Source of the DNA: CALVLD01 sp964467585
GTDB lineage: Bacteria > Bacillota > Clostridia > Christensenellales > CAG-138
Direction: 5' to 3'
Assembly: GCA_964467585.1 (NCBI GenBank)
Contig: CAYXRF010000002.1
Coordinates: 62,001-126,000, forward strand
Length of the DNA: 64,000 nt
Made by a program: the position numbers and the translations under genes. This document shows positions 35,415-42,995 of this stretch, piece after piece; within the stretch, counting starts at the first letter, position 1; every line of letters starts with the position of its first letter. The notes under the pieces are model-generated. The model made no database searches. It saw only the letters and a list, made by a program, of their open reading frames with translations, and was not told where the DNA came from.

Positions 35415-37730
35415 ATGAATATGACGAAAACCGAAGGAATAAAGCGGAACAAAAAGCGCAGGACTAAGCGCGGCGCGCTGAAGCTGACCTTCGGTCTGCT
35501 GTTTCTTGGTTTTGCGGGGCTGCTTATCGCGGCGTCGGTCATATTTCGCTTTGACGAGTGGCGCAGCTTTGACGCGTCGCTGATACTTGACTGTGACAAA
35601 AGTGCTATTGTCTGCGACAGCAACGGCGACTTGGTTTGTATTGCAAGCGCGGGTGAGAAACGCATTTGGGTAGGTATCGAATCGATCCCGGACGTTGTTG
35701 TAAACGCTTTTGTGTCCGCTGAGGACGCAAGGTTTTACACGCATGACGGAATAGACATTGTGCGCATATTCGGCGCGGCATGGGCGGATATTCGAGCGGG
35801 CGGATACGTTCAGGGTGCGTCAACAATAAGCCAACAGCTGATAAAGCTGAGTCATCTTTCGTCCGAAAAAACGCTTGACCGCAAGCTTGAGGAGGCTGTG
35901 CTTGCGATGACGCTTGAGGATAATTACTCAAAGGATGAGATAATGGAGATGTATCTCAACTATGTTTACTTTGGCGGCGGCTATTATGGTATTGAGGCTG
36001 CATCGCTTGGATTTTTTGGAGTTGACGTTTCCGCGCTTACAACGGCGCAGGCAGCACAGCTTGCCGGCATACTCAAAAGTCCCTCCGCATACGCGCCCCA
36101 TATCGATATGGATGCTTCCGTCGGCAGGCGCGACACAATTCTCGGTCTTATGAAGGAATATGGTTACATCGAGCAGCAGGAATATGATGAAGCAATCGCT
36201 GAGGAGCCCGTGCTCAAATGTGCCTTTCCAACCGACAGAAACACATACATCGACTTCGCCCTTTCGGAAGCATGTGAGCTTTCGGGACTGACAATGGATG
36301 AGCTGCTTGCTTCGGGAGTTGAGATATACACAACTCTTAACACTGAAATAAACGATTACTGTATTTCTCTGATGAATGACGATGCTAACTTCCCGATTGA
36401 CGCCGCGCAGGGAGCGTTGACTGTTCTTGACGACCGCGGAGGTATTATAGCAATGGTTGGCGGGCGCGGCGAATATACTGCGCAGTCGCTCAACCGTGCT
36501 GCCGATATTGAACGGCAGCCCGGTTCGCTCATAAAGCCTATACTTGTATATGCGCCTGCAATAGAGCTTTATGGCTGTTCCGCCGCAACCATGCTGTATG
36601 ATGAGCAGAAAAGCTTTGGAACCTATACTCCCCGTAATTCGGATGATAAATACTTTGGGTGGGTTACAATGAGAACGGCTGTAACAAAGTCACTCAACGT
36701 ACCCGCTGTGGAGCTTTTGAGCCGCATAGGGCTGCCATCAGCTGTGTTGTTTGCCCAAAGCGTTGGAATTTCTTTTGAAAATGAGGAGATAGGACTTTCG
36801 ATTGCGTTGGGCGGATTTACATACGGCGTATCGACTTTGGAAATGGCGGGAGCTTTTTCGATGCTTTCCGATGAGGGCGTTTACATAAAGCCCACAAGCA
36901 TTGAACGTATCGACTCAGACGTGTTTGATTACAGCCGAGCGCAAACGGGAAAGCGTGTTATGACCGAGGCAAACGCATACATACTGACGTCAATGCTTCA
37001 AAGTGTTGCAAAGGAAGGCACGGGGCGAAGGCTCAACGAGCTTGGAATGCCCATTGCAGCAAAGACGGGAACGTCTGTTGATGAGAACGGTGTGCGTGAC
37101 GCTTGGTGTGCCGTTTATTCGTCTGAATACACAGCGGTTGCATGGATGGGGCTTGATTCATCGGCACAGGGCAGCCTGCCGTCTGAAGCAGTCGGCGGGA
37201 GCTGTACGGCACTTTTGCTCTCAAAGCTTTATTCAAAGCTATACGAGGAGCGCGATTGTCCCGACTTTGCCATGCCGAGCAATGTTGAATCCGTTCGTCT
37301 TGATATTAGGTGTATCGAGCAGGGCAAATGTGCGCTCGCTTCTGCCTTGACTCCGGACGAATATGTTTGTGAGGAGGTTTTTTCCGTTGGCACATCACCA
37401 TTGGAGATAGACAGCTATTGGACGCTTCCGCGCCCTCCTGATGAGATCGGATGGAGCATAAGCGCATATGGTTCGCCTGTTATATCGTTCTGCCCGATTT
37501 TTAGTCACTTAGAATACAGGCTGATCCGTGTGGATCAGCTTGGAAATGAGCTAACCATATACACCATCACCAACACAACCGAGCTTGTCAGCTACACCGA
37601 CACAACGGCCGTGAGAGGTGCGGTATACACTTACTATGTTGTTGCCGTTCATCCGGAGCTGCTGACAGCCGGTGAGCCGACAGTCAGCGAACCTTCGCGC
37701 AAGCTGCGCGTCGTAGTTCCGTTTGATTAA
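35415..37730 (+). CDS. class A penicillin-binding protein (glycosyltransferase-transpeptidase)
   Basis: 771 residues. Basic head, one membrane helix, then GT51 glycosyltransferase (SAEDARFYTHDG with the catalytic Glu, QGASTISQQLIKL, RKLEEAVLA, EIMEMYLNYVYFGGG) and transpeptidase (PGSLIKP = SxxK, SLN = SxN, AAKTGTS = KTG). It polymerises and cross-links peptidoglycan. A C-terminal ~90-residue extension (RLIRVDQLGNELTIY, SYTDTTAVRGAVYTYYVVAV) has fibronectin-III-like character. I start at ATG of MNMTKTEG, with GGAG nine bases before; an earlier start is not family-like. Confidence 0.95.
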   Translation: MNMTKTEGIKRNKKRRTKRGALKLTFGLLFLGFAGLLIAASVIFRFDEWRSFDASLILDCDKSAIVCDSNGDLVCIASAGEKRIWVGIESIPDVVVNAFVSAEDARFYTHDGIDIVRIFGAAWADIRAGGYVQGASTISQQLIKLSHLSSEKTLDRKLEEAVLAMTLEDNYSKDEIMEMYLNYVYFGGGYYGIEAASLGFFGVDVSALTTAQAAQLAGILKSPSAYAPHIDMDASVGRRDTILGLMKEYGYIEQQEYDEAIAEEPVLKCAFPTDRNTYIDFALSEACELSGLTMDELLASGVEIYTTLNTEINDYCISLMNDDANFPIDAAQGALTVLDDRGGIIAMVGGRGEYTAQSLNRAADIERQPGSLIKPILVYAPAIELYGCSAATMLYDEQKSFGTYTPRNSDDKYFGWVTMRTAVTKSLNVPAVELLSRIGLPSAVLFAQSVGISFENEEIGLSIALGGFTYGVSTLEMAGAFSMLSDEGVYIKPTSIERIDSDVFDYSRAQTGKRVMTEANAYILTSMLQSVAKEGTGRRLNELGMPIAAKTGTSVDENGVRDAWCAVYSSEYTAVAWMGLDSSAQGSLPSEAVGGSCTALLLSKLYSKLYEERDCPDFAMPSNVESVRLDIRCIEQGKCALASALTPDEYVCEEVFSVGTSPLEIDSYWTLPRPPDEIGWSISAYGSPVISFCPIFSHLEYRLIRVDQLGNELTIYTITNTTELVSYTDTTAVRGAVYTYYVVAVHPELLTAGEPTVSEPSRKLRVVVPFD

Positions 37731-37742
37731 CGACCGCTGACG

Positions 37743-38051
37743 TCACTCAAGCATATTAAGCAGCGCACGGATATTAACAACACCCATCGTGCGCTTTGCG
37801 TCTTCCCCGTTTTTGAACAGAATAATCGTGGGTATGTTCATTATGCCGTAGCGCATTGCGATATCCCTTTCATCGTCAACATTGAGCGTGCCGACGCGAT
37901 AGCTGCCGTCGCTCTCCTCGGCAAGCTGCTCGATAACGGTTGACATTCTGCGACATGGGCCGCACCATGAAGCCCAAAAATCAACAAACATGGGCGTCTC
38001 TTGGCTTATCTGCTCATCAAAATTGTCTTTTGTAAGAATGACCTCTTTCAT
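37743..38051 (-). CDS. trxA: thioredoxin
   Basis: 102 residues with the WCGPCRRM active site, FVDFWASWCGPC lead-in, cis-proline region NIPTIILFKNG and normal length. Reduces protein disulfides in the cytoplasm. It ends only 12 bases from the convergent PBP gene and lies about 13 bases downstream of the membrane protein gene, with which it may be co-transcribed. Confidence 0.95.
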   Translation of the reverse strand: MKEVILTKDNFDEQISQETPMFVDFWASWCGPCRRMSTVIEQLAEESDGSYRVGTLNVDDERDIAMRYGIMNIPTIILFKNGEDAKRTMGVVNIRALLNMLE

Positions 38052-38064
38052 ACTTTTATCTCCT

Positions 38065-38832
38065 TTATGGTGTTATTATTAACTCAGTTATACCCGTGAG
38101 CTCAAAACGATATACATACCCCGTTTCGTCCGATGATATTTCAGTTGGCTCATATGAGGATGAGATAGGCGCATATGACACGACATACGCGGTAATATCG
38201 AAAACCGAATCATACGCCGTGCGCGGAAGCGTTATCTGTGCTTCCTCAGAAATAAGCGCTGAAAACTCAAAATAAACTTCAACCTGTCCAAGCGGTTCAA
38301 GCACGTTTGCGAACGGAAGCGCCAGCAGCCCTTCGTCATTTTGCGTATACCGAACGGCTTTATTGTTGACCATCGCGGAAGTAACCGTCAATCCCCGTGC
38401 AATGAACATCGCCTCATACATAACGAAATCGGTGTTGTTTACAAATGTCATTGACCATTTACCGGTAACAAGCATTTGCACATTGCCGTCCGAGTCTGCG
38501 GAGGGAGTCACTTCCATAACGAGCAGAACACAGCCTCTCTCCTCCCGTGTCTGCACGGGGCATGGAGTGACGATACCTTGAGAATCGTCTGATTCAGTGG
38601 TTGGCGTTGGTTCTGCAAAAGCTGTTGGGGCGGCACTTTCGGAAGCTTCGGCAGAAGCATATACGGTGGGTGTTTCAGACGTGTTGGGTTCAAGGGAGGT
38701 TTTATGCTTTTTGGCATTTATTGCAAGCAACACAATAAGCACCGTTATGCCGCATATCACGAGTATGCCACCCGCGATTATCGCGGCAATAACGAGCTTT
38801 CGTCTTATGCGCCTGTTTTCGATAAACGCCAT
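38065..38832 (-). CDS. single-pass membrane protein with Ser/Thr/Pro-rich stalk, function unknown
   Basis: 255 residues: short basic head, one transmembrane helix (LVIAAIIAGGILVICGITVL), a low-complexity Ser/Thr/Pro/Glu stalk (about 40-95), then a compact beta-rich extracytoplasmic domain (MLVTGKWSMTFVNNTDFVMYEAMFIA, ITLPRTAYDSVFDI). The outer domain somewhat recalls immunoglobulin-like or DUF-type modules but no family is recognised. Upstream of trxA, downstream of buk; a link to either is unproven. Confidence 0.65.
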   Translation of the reverse strand: MAFIENRRIRRKLVIAAIIAGGILVICGITVLIVLLAINAKKHKTSLEPNTSETPTVYASAEASESAAPTAFAEPTPTTESDDSQGIVTPCPVQTREERGCVLLVMEVTPSADSDGNVQMLVTGKWSMTFVNNTDFVMYEAMFIARGLTVTSAMVNNKAVRYTQNDEGLLALPFANVLEPLGQVEVYFEFSALISEEAQITLPRTAYDSVFDITAYVVSYAPISSSYEPTEISSDETGYVYRFELTGITELIITP

Positions 38833-38881
38833 GGCTCATCTCCAAACCTAAGCTTGCAGCGCCGCTTTATTATCCCGACGC

Positions 38882-39961
38882 TTATTGCTCTCTTTTCCAC
38901 ACGAAGTCATGCGCCTGCTCTTCACCGCGCAAAACGCGCAGCCCGCCTGCGGCAAGCGCTTCCATCTCATATTCGCCCGCCATAACCTCAACGGGTGCAA
39001 TCCAGCTTATCCGCGGAACTAACATATTGATGAAAAGCTTGCTGTATGCAAGACCTCCGGTAATGACTATCCTGTCAACGCTGCCGCTGACCGCCGCCGC
39101 AAGCTCCGCGATGCCCTTGGCGTGTGAAAGCGCCATCGCGTCATAAAGCATACGCGCATTTTCATCACCGTTATCAATCATTGACTCGATCTCACGCCCA
39201 TCGCTTGTTCCGAGATATGCCTTCAGCCCGGAATTTCCGCGGATGTATCGGCTCATCTCCTCGCGTGAATACTTGCCGCTGTAACACAGCATCGCCAAAT
39301 CCATCGCCTGAAGCCTGCCGCATCTTTCGGGCGCAAACCCGGCGTCGTCGTCACTGTAGCAGTCGATGCAGCGCCCCTTGCGGATAAGCCACGCAGAGCA
39401 GCCTCCGCCGATATGCAGCACAATTATTGTGCATTCGTTAAGGCTTTTGTGCAGCCGCTCCTCCGCACACTTTCTTGCCATGGCGCGGCTGTTAAGAACA
39501 TGACCTCGGCTCTTTTTGGGAAGCTCAGGCATACCCGTTATCCTGGAAATATCATCCAGCTCGTCAACCGCAACGGGGTCATATACCATCGCAGGAATGC
39601 CGAGAGGTCTTGCAATTGCATCCGCAAGCACGCAGGCAAGGTTGGAAATATGCGTGTCAACTCTTGTCGCCATAAAGTAATCGATCATATCCTGATTAAC
39701 GCGAAAAGCTCCCGACGGCACGGGCGGCAAAAGCCCCCCGCGTGCCATAACGCAGGTGAGTGAGCTTTTGGGAATGGCGTTTTTTGACAGCGTATCGTTG
39801 ATGCAGCTCATTCTATAATCGAACTGCTCCATCACCCATGTAAAACGCTTCAGCTCGTTTAGGGGGTGTCTGACGGTCTCTGACATTATCATTGTGTCAT
39901 CGTCAAACACCGCCAGCTTTGTGGACGTTGACCCCGGATTTATAACAAGTATCCTCTCCAT
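38882..39961 (-). CDS. buk: butyrate kinase
   Basis: 359 residues of the acetokinase family: VINPGSTSTKLAVFDDD at the N terminus, ARGGLLPPVPSGAF, VLHIGGGCSAWLIRKGR and VITGGLAYSKLF. It converts butyryl phosphate and ADP to butyrate and ATP. It follows ptb by 12 bases. Close relatives also act on branched-chain acids (the ptb-buk genes of some organisms serve valine/isoleucine breakdown), so the physiological product is inferred. Confidence 0.94.
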   Translation of the reverse strand: MERILVINPGSTSTKLAVFDDDTMIMSETVRHPLNELKRFTWVMEQFDYRMSCINDTLSKNAIPKSSLTCVMARGGLLPPVPSGAFRVNQDMIDYFMATRVDTHISNLACVLADAIARPLGIPAMVYDPVAVDELDDISRITGMPELPKKSRGHVLNSRAMARKCAEERLHKSLNECTIIVLHIGGGCSAWLIRKGRCIDCYSDDDAGFAPERCGRLQAMDLAMLCYSGKYSREEMSRYIRGNSGLKAYLGTSDGREIESMIDNGDENARMLYDAMALSHAKGIAELAAAVSGSVDRIVITGGLAYSKLFINMLVPRISWIAPVEVMAGEYEMEALAAGGLRVLRGEEQAHDFVWKREQ

Positions 39962-39973
39962 AGGGAATACACC

Positions 39974-40870
39974 TTAGCTGACAAATCCCGCGCCCAAGGC
40001 GAGAGAGTAGTATTTTTCTTCCGCACTGCTGCCGCGGCTTGCAAGCACGATAGGAACCTTGCAGCCCATAATTATGCCCGCCATTCTTCCGCCCGCTGTG
40101 TATACAAGGCATTTGCCCAGAACATTGCCAACGACAATCTCAGGTACAAGAAGAATATCGAAATCACCTGCGCAAGGACAATCGAAGCCCTTAATCTTTG
40201 AAAGCTCCGGAACCATCGCAAGGTCGTATGATATCGGGCCTTCAATGTAGCAGCTTGGCAGCTCTCCCGCAAGGCTCATACGCTTTAGCTCCGCAGCATC
40301 AACGGTCTCCTGCATTTTGGGATTGACGGTTTCAATCGCGCAAAGTGCCGCAACGTTGGGCTTTTCATAGCCCAGCTTATGGAAGAAATCCACAGCGTTG
40401 GTGACGATCTTGACCTTTTTTTCAAGATCGGGATAGGTACACATACCGCCATCCGTTACGCACATCAGCTTTGGATAGTTCGGAACCTCCACCATCATAC
40501 AGTGGCTCATAAGCGAACCCGTGCGAAGCTCCGCATCCGGATCAAGAACACCCTTGAGCATTGCCCCCGTCATTATCTTGCCCTTCATCAAAAAGTGTGC
40601 GCGCCCCTCTTTGATAAGCTTTGCGGCGCAAACGCTTGGATGCATCCCCTCGGGAACCTCAACTATCTCAAAATCTGCGGGATTCTGTCCCAAAGAAACC
40701 AGAACGGCTTCTATCTTCTGTCTGTCTCCGACAAGAATTGAATCCACCAGGTCTTTAGCGTGGATAATTGCCTCCAGCGCGTGGGCGTCGTCTGCGCAAA
40801 CAAGAGCCACAGTACGGCGTTTGCCGGTTTTTACGCGAGCAACAAGCTCATCAAAGGTTTTGATTGCCAT
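39974..40870 (-). CDS. ptb: phosphate butyryltransferase
   Basis: 298 residues of the phosphotransacetylase family (FDELVARVKTGKRRTVALVCADD, LMKGKIMTGAMLKGVLDP, LMSHCMMVEVP, CPCAGDFDILLVPEIVVGN, PIVLASRGSSAEEKYYS). It turns butyryl-CoA and phosphate into butyryl phosphate, the substrate of the kinase encoded next. First gene of the operon, with a strong sigma-A promoter about 90 bases ahead. Confidence 0.94.
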   Translation of the reverse strand: MAIKTFDELVARVKTGKRRTVALVCADDAHALEAIIHAKDLVDSILVGDRQKIEAVLVSLGQNPADFEIVEVPEGMHPSVCAAKLIKEGRAHFLMKGKIMTGAMLKGVLDPDAELRTGSLMSHCMMVEVPNYPKLMCVTDGGMCTYPDLEKKVKIVTNAVDFFHKLGYEKPNVAALCAIETVNPKMQETVDAAELKRMSLAGELPSCYIEGPISYDLAMVPELSKIKGFDCPCAGDFDILLVPEIVVGNVLGKCLVYTAGGRMAGIIMGCKVPIVLASRGSSAEEKYYSLALGAGFVS

Positions 40871-40957
40871 GAATATACCTCCGTTATTAAACGCGATATT
40901 TCACGCGTCGTGGTTCGATATGCCGATAGGCAGCTATGTACAAACTGCACCAACTAC

Positions 40958-40986
40958 ATTCTAACAGCTTTTGAAGCTTATGTCAA
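40958..40986 (-). promoter_or_regulatory. sigma-A promoter for ptb-buk
   Basis: Minus strand TTGACA, 17-base spacer, TAGAAT; one mismatch to consensus in total. Leader of about 80 bases without a clear regulatory structure; GGAGG precedes the ptb ATG. Confidence 0.75.
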
Positions 40987-41067
40987 TGTGAAACGCCTTC
41001 ATATCCGCCCTTTGATGCTCAGTTTTACCCTTCAAACAATATATCGTCCGGTAAGTCAAAACGGGTG

Positions 41068-41096
41068 TTGACATTTTTCAAAATCAATTGTATAAT
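41068..41096 (+). promoter_or_regulatory. consensus sigma-A promoter for the tRNA operon
   Basis: TTGACA, 17-base spacer, TATAAT: a perfect consensus promoter ending 28 bases before the first tRNA, as expected for a stable RNA operon. Confidence 0.9.
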
Positions 41097-41124
41097 CATC
41101 GGCGTCGCCTAAATCGGATGCTTA

Positions 41125-41200
41125 CGGGGTGTAGCGCAGTTGGCAGCGCACGTGCTTTGGGAGCATGGGGCCGGAAGTTCAAGTCTTCTCACCCCGACCA
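41125..41200 (+). tRNA. tRNA-Pro (TGG)
   Basis: Full cloverleaf with encoded CCA. Acceptor CGGGGTG pairs with CACCCCG; anticodon loop TTTGGGA in a CGTGC/GCATG stem gives TGG; T arm AAGTTCAAGTC. First of seven tRNAs. Confidence 0.93.
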
Positions 41201-41205
41201 ATTAT

Positions 41206-41280
41206 GGCCCCGTGGTCAAGCGGTCAAGACACCGCCCTTTCACGGCGGTAACAGGAGTTCGATTCTCCTCGGGGTCACCA
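41206..41280 (+). tRNA. tRNA-Glu (TTC)
   Basis: Acceptor GGCCCCG/CGGGGTC, anticodon loop CTTTCAC in a CCGCC/GGCGG stem, encoded CCA. Nearly identical to other Firmicutes tRNA-Glu. This tRNA is a substrate of MnmA encoded in this window. Confidence 0.95.
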
Positions 41281-41289
41281 TCCTTTTTA

Positions 41290-41366
41290 GGGCCTTTAGC
41301 TCAGTTGGTCAGAGCGGTCGGCTCATAACCGATTTGTCCGGGGTTCGAGTCCCTGAAGGCCCACCA
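41290..41366 (+). tRNA. tRNA-Met (CAT), elongator-type
   Basis: Acceptor GGGCCTT/AAGGCCC, anticodon CAT in CTCATAA, encoded CCA. A CAT anticodon can also belong to tRNA-Ile2 (lysidine-modified); overall similarity to clostridial elongator Met tRNAs favours Met, but the call between the two is not certain. Confidence 0.85.
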
Positions 41367-41373
41367 TTTTTAC

Positions 41374-41450
41374 GGCCCGGTAGTTCAGTTGGTTAGAATG
41401 CCAGCCTGTCACGCTGGAGGTCATGGGTTCGAGCCCCATTCGGGTCGCCA
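41374..41450 (+). tRNA. tRNA-Asp (GTC)
   Basis: Acceptor GGCCCGG/TCGGGTC, anticodon loop CTGTCAC in a CCAGC/GCTGG stem, T arm GGGTTCGAGCCCC, encoded CCA. Confidence 0.95.
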
Positions 41451-41465
41451 ATTTAATATCGATAT

Positions 41466-41541
41466 GCTGGTGTAGCTCAATTGGCAGAGCAGCTGATTTG
41501 TAATCAGCAGGTTGAGGGTTCAAGTCCCCCCACCAGCTCCA
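41466..41541 (+). tRNA. tRNA-Thr (TGT)
   Basis: Acceptor GCTGGTG/CACCAGC, anticodon loop TTTGTAA in a CTGAT/ATCAG stem, encoded CCA. Confidence 0.95.
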
Positions 41542-41549
41542 CTTTTTAT

Positions 41550-41634
41550 GGACGGGTTCCCGAGCGGCCAAAGGGAGCGGACTGTAAATCCGTTGTCACA
41601 GACTACGATGGTTCGAATCCATCCCCGTCCACCA
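41550..41634 (+). tRNA. tRNA-Tyr (GTA)
   Basis: 85 bases with the long variable arm of class II tRNAs. Acceptor GGACGGG/CCCGTCC, anticodon GTA in ACTGTAAAT, encoded CCA. Confidence 0.95.
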
Positions 41635-41640
41635 TCATTC

Positions 41641-41727
41641 GCGGGAATGGCGGAATTGGCAGACGCGTACGGTTCAGGTCCGTATGAGGGCGACTTTGTG
41701 CAGGTTCAAGTCCTGTTTCCCGCACCA
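41641..41727 (+). tRNA. tRNA-Leu (CAG)
   Basis: 87 bases, class II with variable arm. Acceptor GCGGGAA/TTCCCGC, anticodon CAG in the loop TTCAGGT (TACGG/CCGTA stem), encoded CCA. Last tRNA of the operon. Confidence 0.94.
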
Positions 41728-41731
41728 AATC

Positions 41732-41767
41732 AACACCCGACAGCTTAATGGCTGTCGGGTGTTTTTT
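41732..41767 (+). terminator. tRNA operon terminator
   Basis: AACACCCGACAGC pairs perfectly with GCTGTCGGGTGTT around TTAATG, followed by TTTTT. A strong intrinsic terminator five bases after the last tRNA. Confidence 0.92.
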
Positions 41768-41837
41768 GTTGCTGATATTTCATCATATTGAAGTGCTTTG
41801 TGCTGCTTCTATTTGTCGTCAAGTGAAGCATATCCTT

Positions 41838-42566
41838 TTATTCGGGCAACGCCGATAGTATGTCTGTGAGCATTGCTTTCACGCTTTCAAAGCGCGGCAG
41901 CTTATCTCCTGTGACTTCATCCATATATAAGGAACGATTTACCTCAATCATTATGCTGCTGACGCGAGGATCCCTCCCATAATAGCGCGATGGCACCATT
42001 GTCCCCGAAAACAGCGTGTCGCAGGCAGCGTGCAGTCCATGTGCCTTGACCGCCATGAGCAAGCTCTGCGTAACACGGTTTGGCGAATGAAACGCGTCTG
42101 TTCCTATGCAGACGTCGGGACGTAACTTTCCGGCGTCCTCATACGGAAGGGCTTTTGACGGGAATGAATGGCAATCGACAATCAAGCACTTGCCTTTTTC
42201 GCAAAGCTGCTGCTCAACCATTGCGGTGAGCTGCGCGTGATGCGGCTTGTAATACGCTGATATCACATGTTGAACCGAGCTTTCACAAAGCCTTTTTATC
42301 GGAATCAGGTCTGAACCGTTTTGATAACAAATCCACATTCCGAAACGGCTCATCACCTCTTCTTCTGGATTGAGAAAGCGCTCCACGTCGCACACAAGAC
42401 GGCTTATCGGAAACACGATTTTGGTTTGCCCGCAGAACAGTTCATCGGTGTAAAGATCTGTCATTTTAAGCAGCTCCCGCTGAATATCCTGTTCGGAAAT
42501 GATGAAGTCGAAAAGATATTCGTGCGGAATTGCAACAGAGCTGTGTGGTATGTGCAGTATGGTCAT
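41838..42566 (-). CDS. N-formylglutamate amidohydrolase family protein
   Basis: 242 residues from the ATG of MTILHIPHSSVAIPHEYL, with GGGAG ahead. PF05013-type signatures: IPHSS at the N terminus, LIVDCHSFPS (metal ligands) in the middle and SIMIEVNRSLYMD near the end. Characterised members hydrolyse N-formylglutamate to glutamate and formate in histidine breakdown; no other hut gene is nearby, so the substrate is unsure. It stands alone behind a strong promoter, a SAM-clan aptamer and a terminator, which means its expression is probably lowered when SAM is plentiful. That link is unusual for this family. Confidence 0.85.
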   Translation of the reverse strand: MTILHIPHSSVAIPHEYLFDFIISEQDIQRELLKMTDLYTDELFCGQTKIVFPISRLVCDVERFLNPEEEVMSRFGMWICYQNGSDLIPIKRLCESSVQHVISAYYKPHHAQLTAMVEQQLCEKGKCLIVDCHSFPSKALPYEDAGKLRPDVCIGTDAFHSPNRVTQSLLMAVKAHGLHAACDTLFSGTMVPSRYYGRDPRVSSIMIEVNRSLYMDEVTGDKLPRFESVKAMLTDILSALPE

Positions 42567-42602
42567 TATTTTTCTCCCTTTAACAATATTTGCCAAAAAG
42601 AG

Positions 42603-42623
42603 AAAAACCCATCGCAGATGGGC
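42603..42623 (-). terminator. attenuator terminator of the amidohydrolase leader
   Basis: Minus strand GCCCATC-TGC-GATGGG followed by TTTTT. The first arm CCCATC can instead pair with GATGGG from the 3' side of the aptamer P1 stem, giving the mutually exclusive terminator/antiterminator arrangement of riboswitches. Confidence 0.75.
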
Positions 42624-42633
42624 TTAAACAAAA

Positions 42634-42720
42634 ACCCATCATTCAAGCATTCGCACCTTGCATACCTGCAGGTTGCGGAAGGGTCGCAGAGCTTGTCTCT
42701 CGCCTTCTCTTTATGGTGAT
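42634..42720 (-). promoter_or_regulatory. SAM-I-clan riboswitch aptamer (variant lacking P4)
   Basis: On the minus strand, from the predicted transcription start: CCAT (P1 5'), AAAGAGAAGG, CGAGAGACAAGCTCTGCGA, CCCTTCCGCAACC, a short P3 hairpin, GCAAGGTGCGAATGC and ATGATGGG (P1 3'). These match, in order, the conserved SAM-I blocks AAGAGAAG, GAGGGACTGGCCCGAYGAA, GCAACC and AAGGTGCTAAAT. P2 can form (GAAGG/CCTTC). The usual P4 hairpin after AAGGTGC is missing, so it is closer to SAM-I/IV-like variants. Ligand binding is inferred from these conserved blocks. Confidence 0.72.
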
Positions 42721-42723
42721 TAC

Positions 42724-42752
42724 ACTATAACAGATGCATATTCTTCTGTCAA
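42724..42752 (-). promoter_or_regulatory. sigma-A promoter for the riboswitch-amidohydrolase transcript
   Basis: Minus strand TTGACA, 17-base spacer, TATAGT. Predicted start lies at about 42717, precisely at the 5' strand of the aptamer P1 stem, which supports both calls. Confidence 0.85.
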
Positions 42753-42828
42753 TATGTGAATGCGTATGTTAAGCTGTTAGCAAGCAACACATCTTGGGTA
42801 ATGCGCATGGTCGGTATTTCCAAAAATA

Positions 42829-42922
42829 TATAATGCGCGCAGGCGCAATACCTGCCAAAATAAGTATACATTCCTATTGCAATCTGTATATAAGGTGATA
42901 TAATAATGCGCATAGACGCACT
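42829..42922 (+). repeat. operator-like repeats ahead of the subtilase gene
   Basis: TATAATGCGCGCAGGCGCAATA has a near-copy starting about 72 bases downstream, AATAATGCGCATAGACGCACTA (shown here in part), and a third partial copy (TAATGCGCATGG) lies near 42800. Each pairs AATGCGC with a following CGCA half, like a degenerate palindrome, and one overlaps the subtilase -10 element. They could bind a regulator; none is proven. Confidence 0.35.
42877..42904 (+). promoter_or_regulatory. promoter for the subtilase gene
   Basis: TTGCAA, 16-base spacer, TGATATAAT (extended -10). The leader is about 85 bases and contains a small GCACT-ATGAG-AGTGC hairpin and the AATGCGC-type repeat. Confidence 0.65.
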
Positions 42923-42995
42923 ATGAGAGTGCGCACGCGGGCAATATACAGATTGTCTGCACCAAAGTACATTATTTTAAGGAGGACTGTTGTTT

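Noticed and set aside
41088..41396. Open frame across the tRNA cluster
   Set aside because: It runs through three tRNA genes; the RNA genes explain the sequence and the peptide has no homology-like features.
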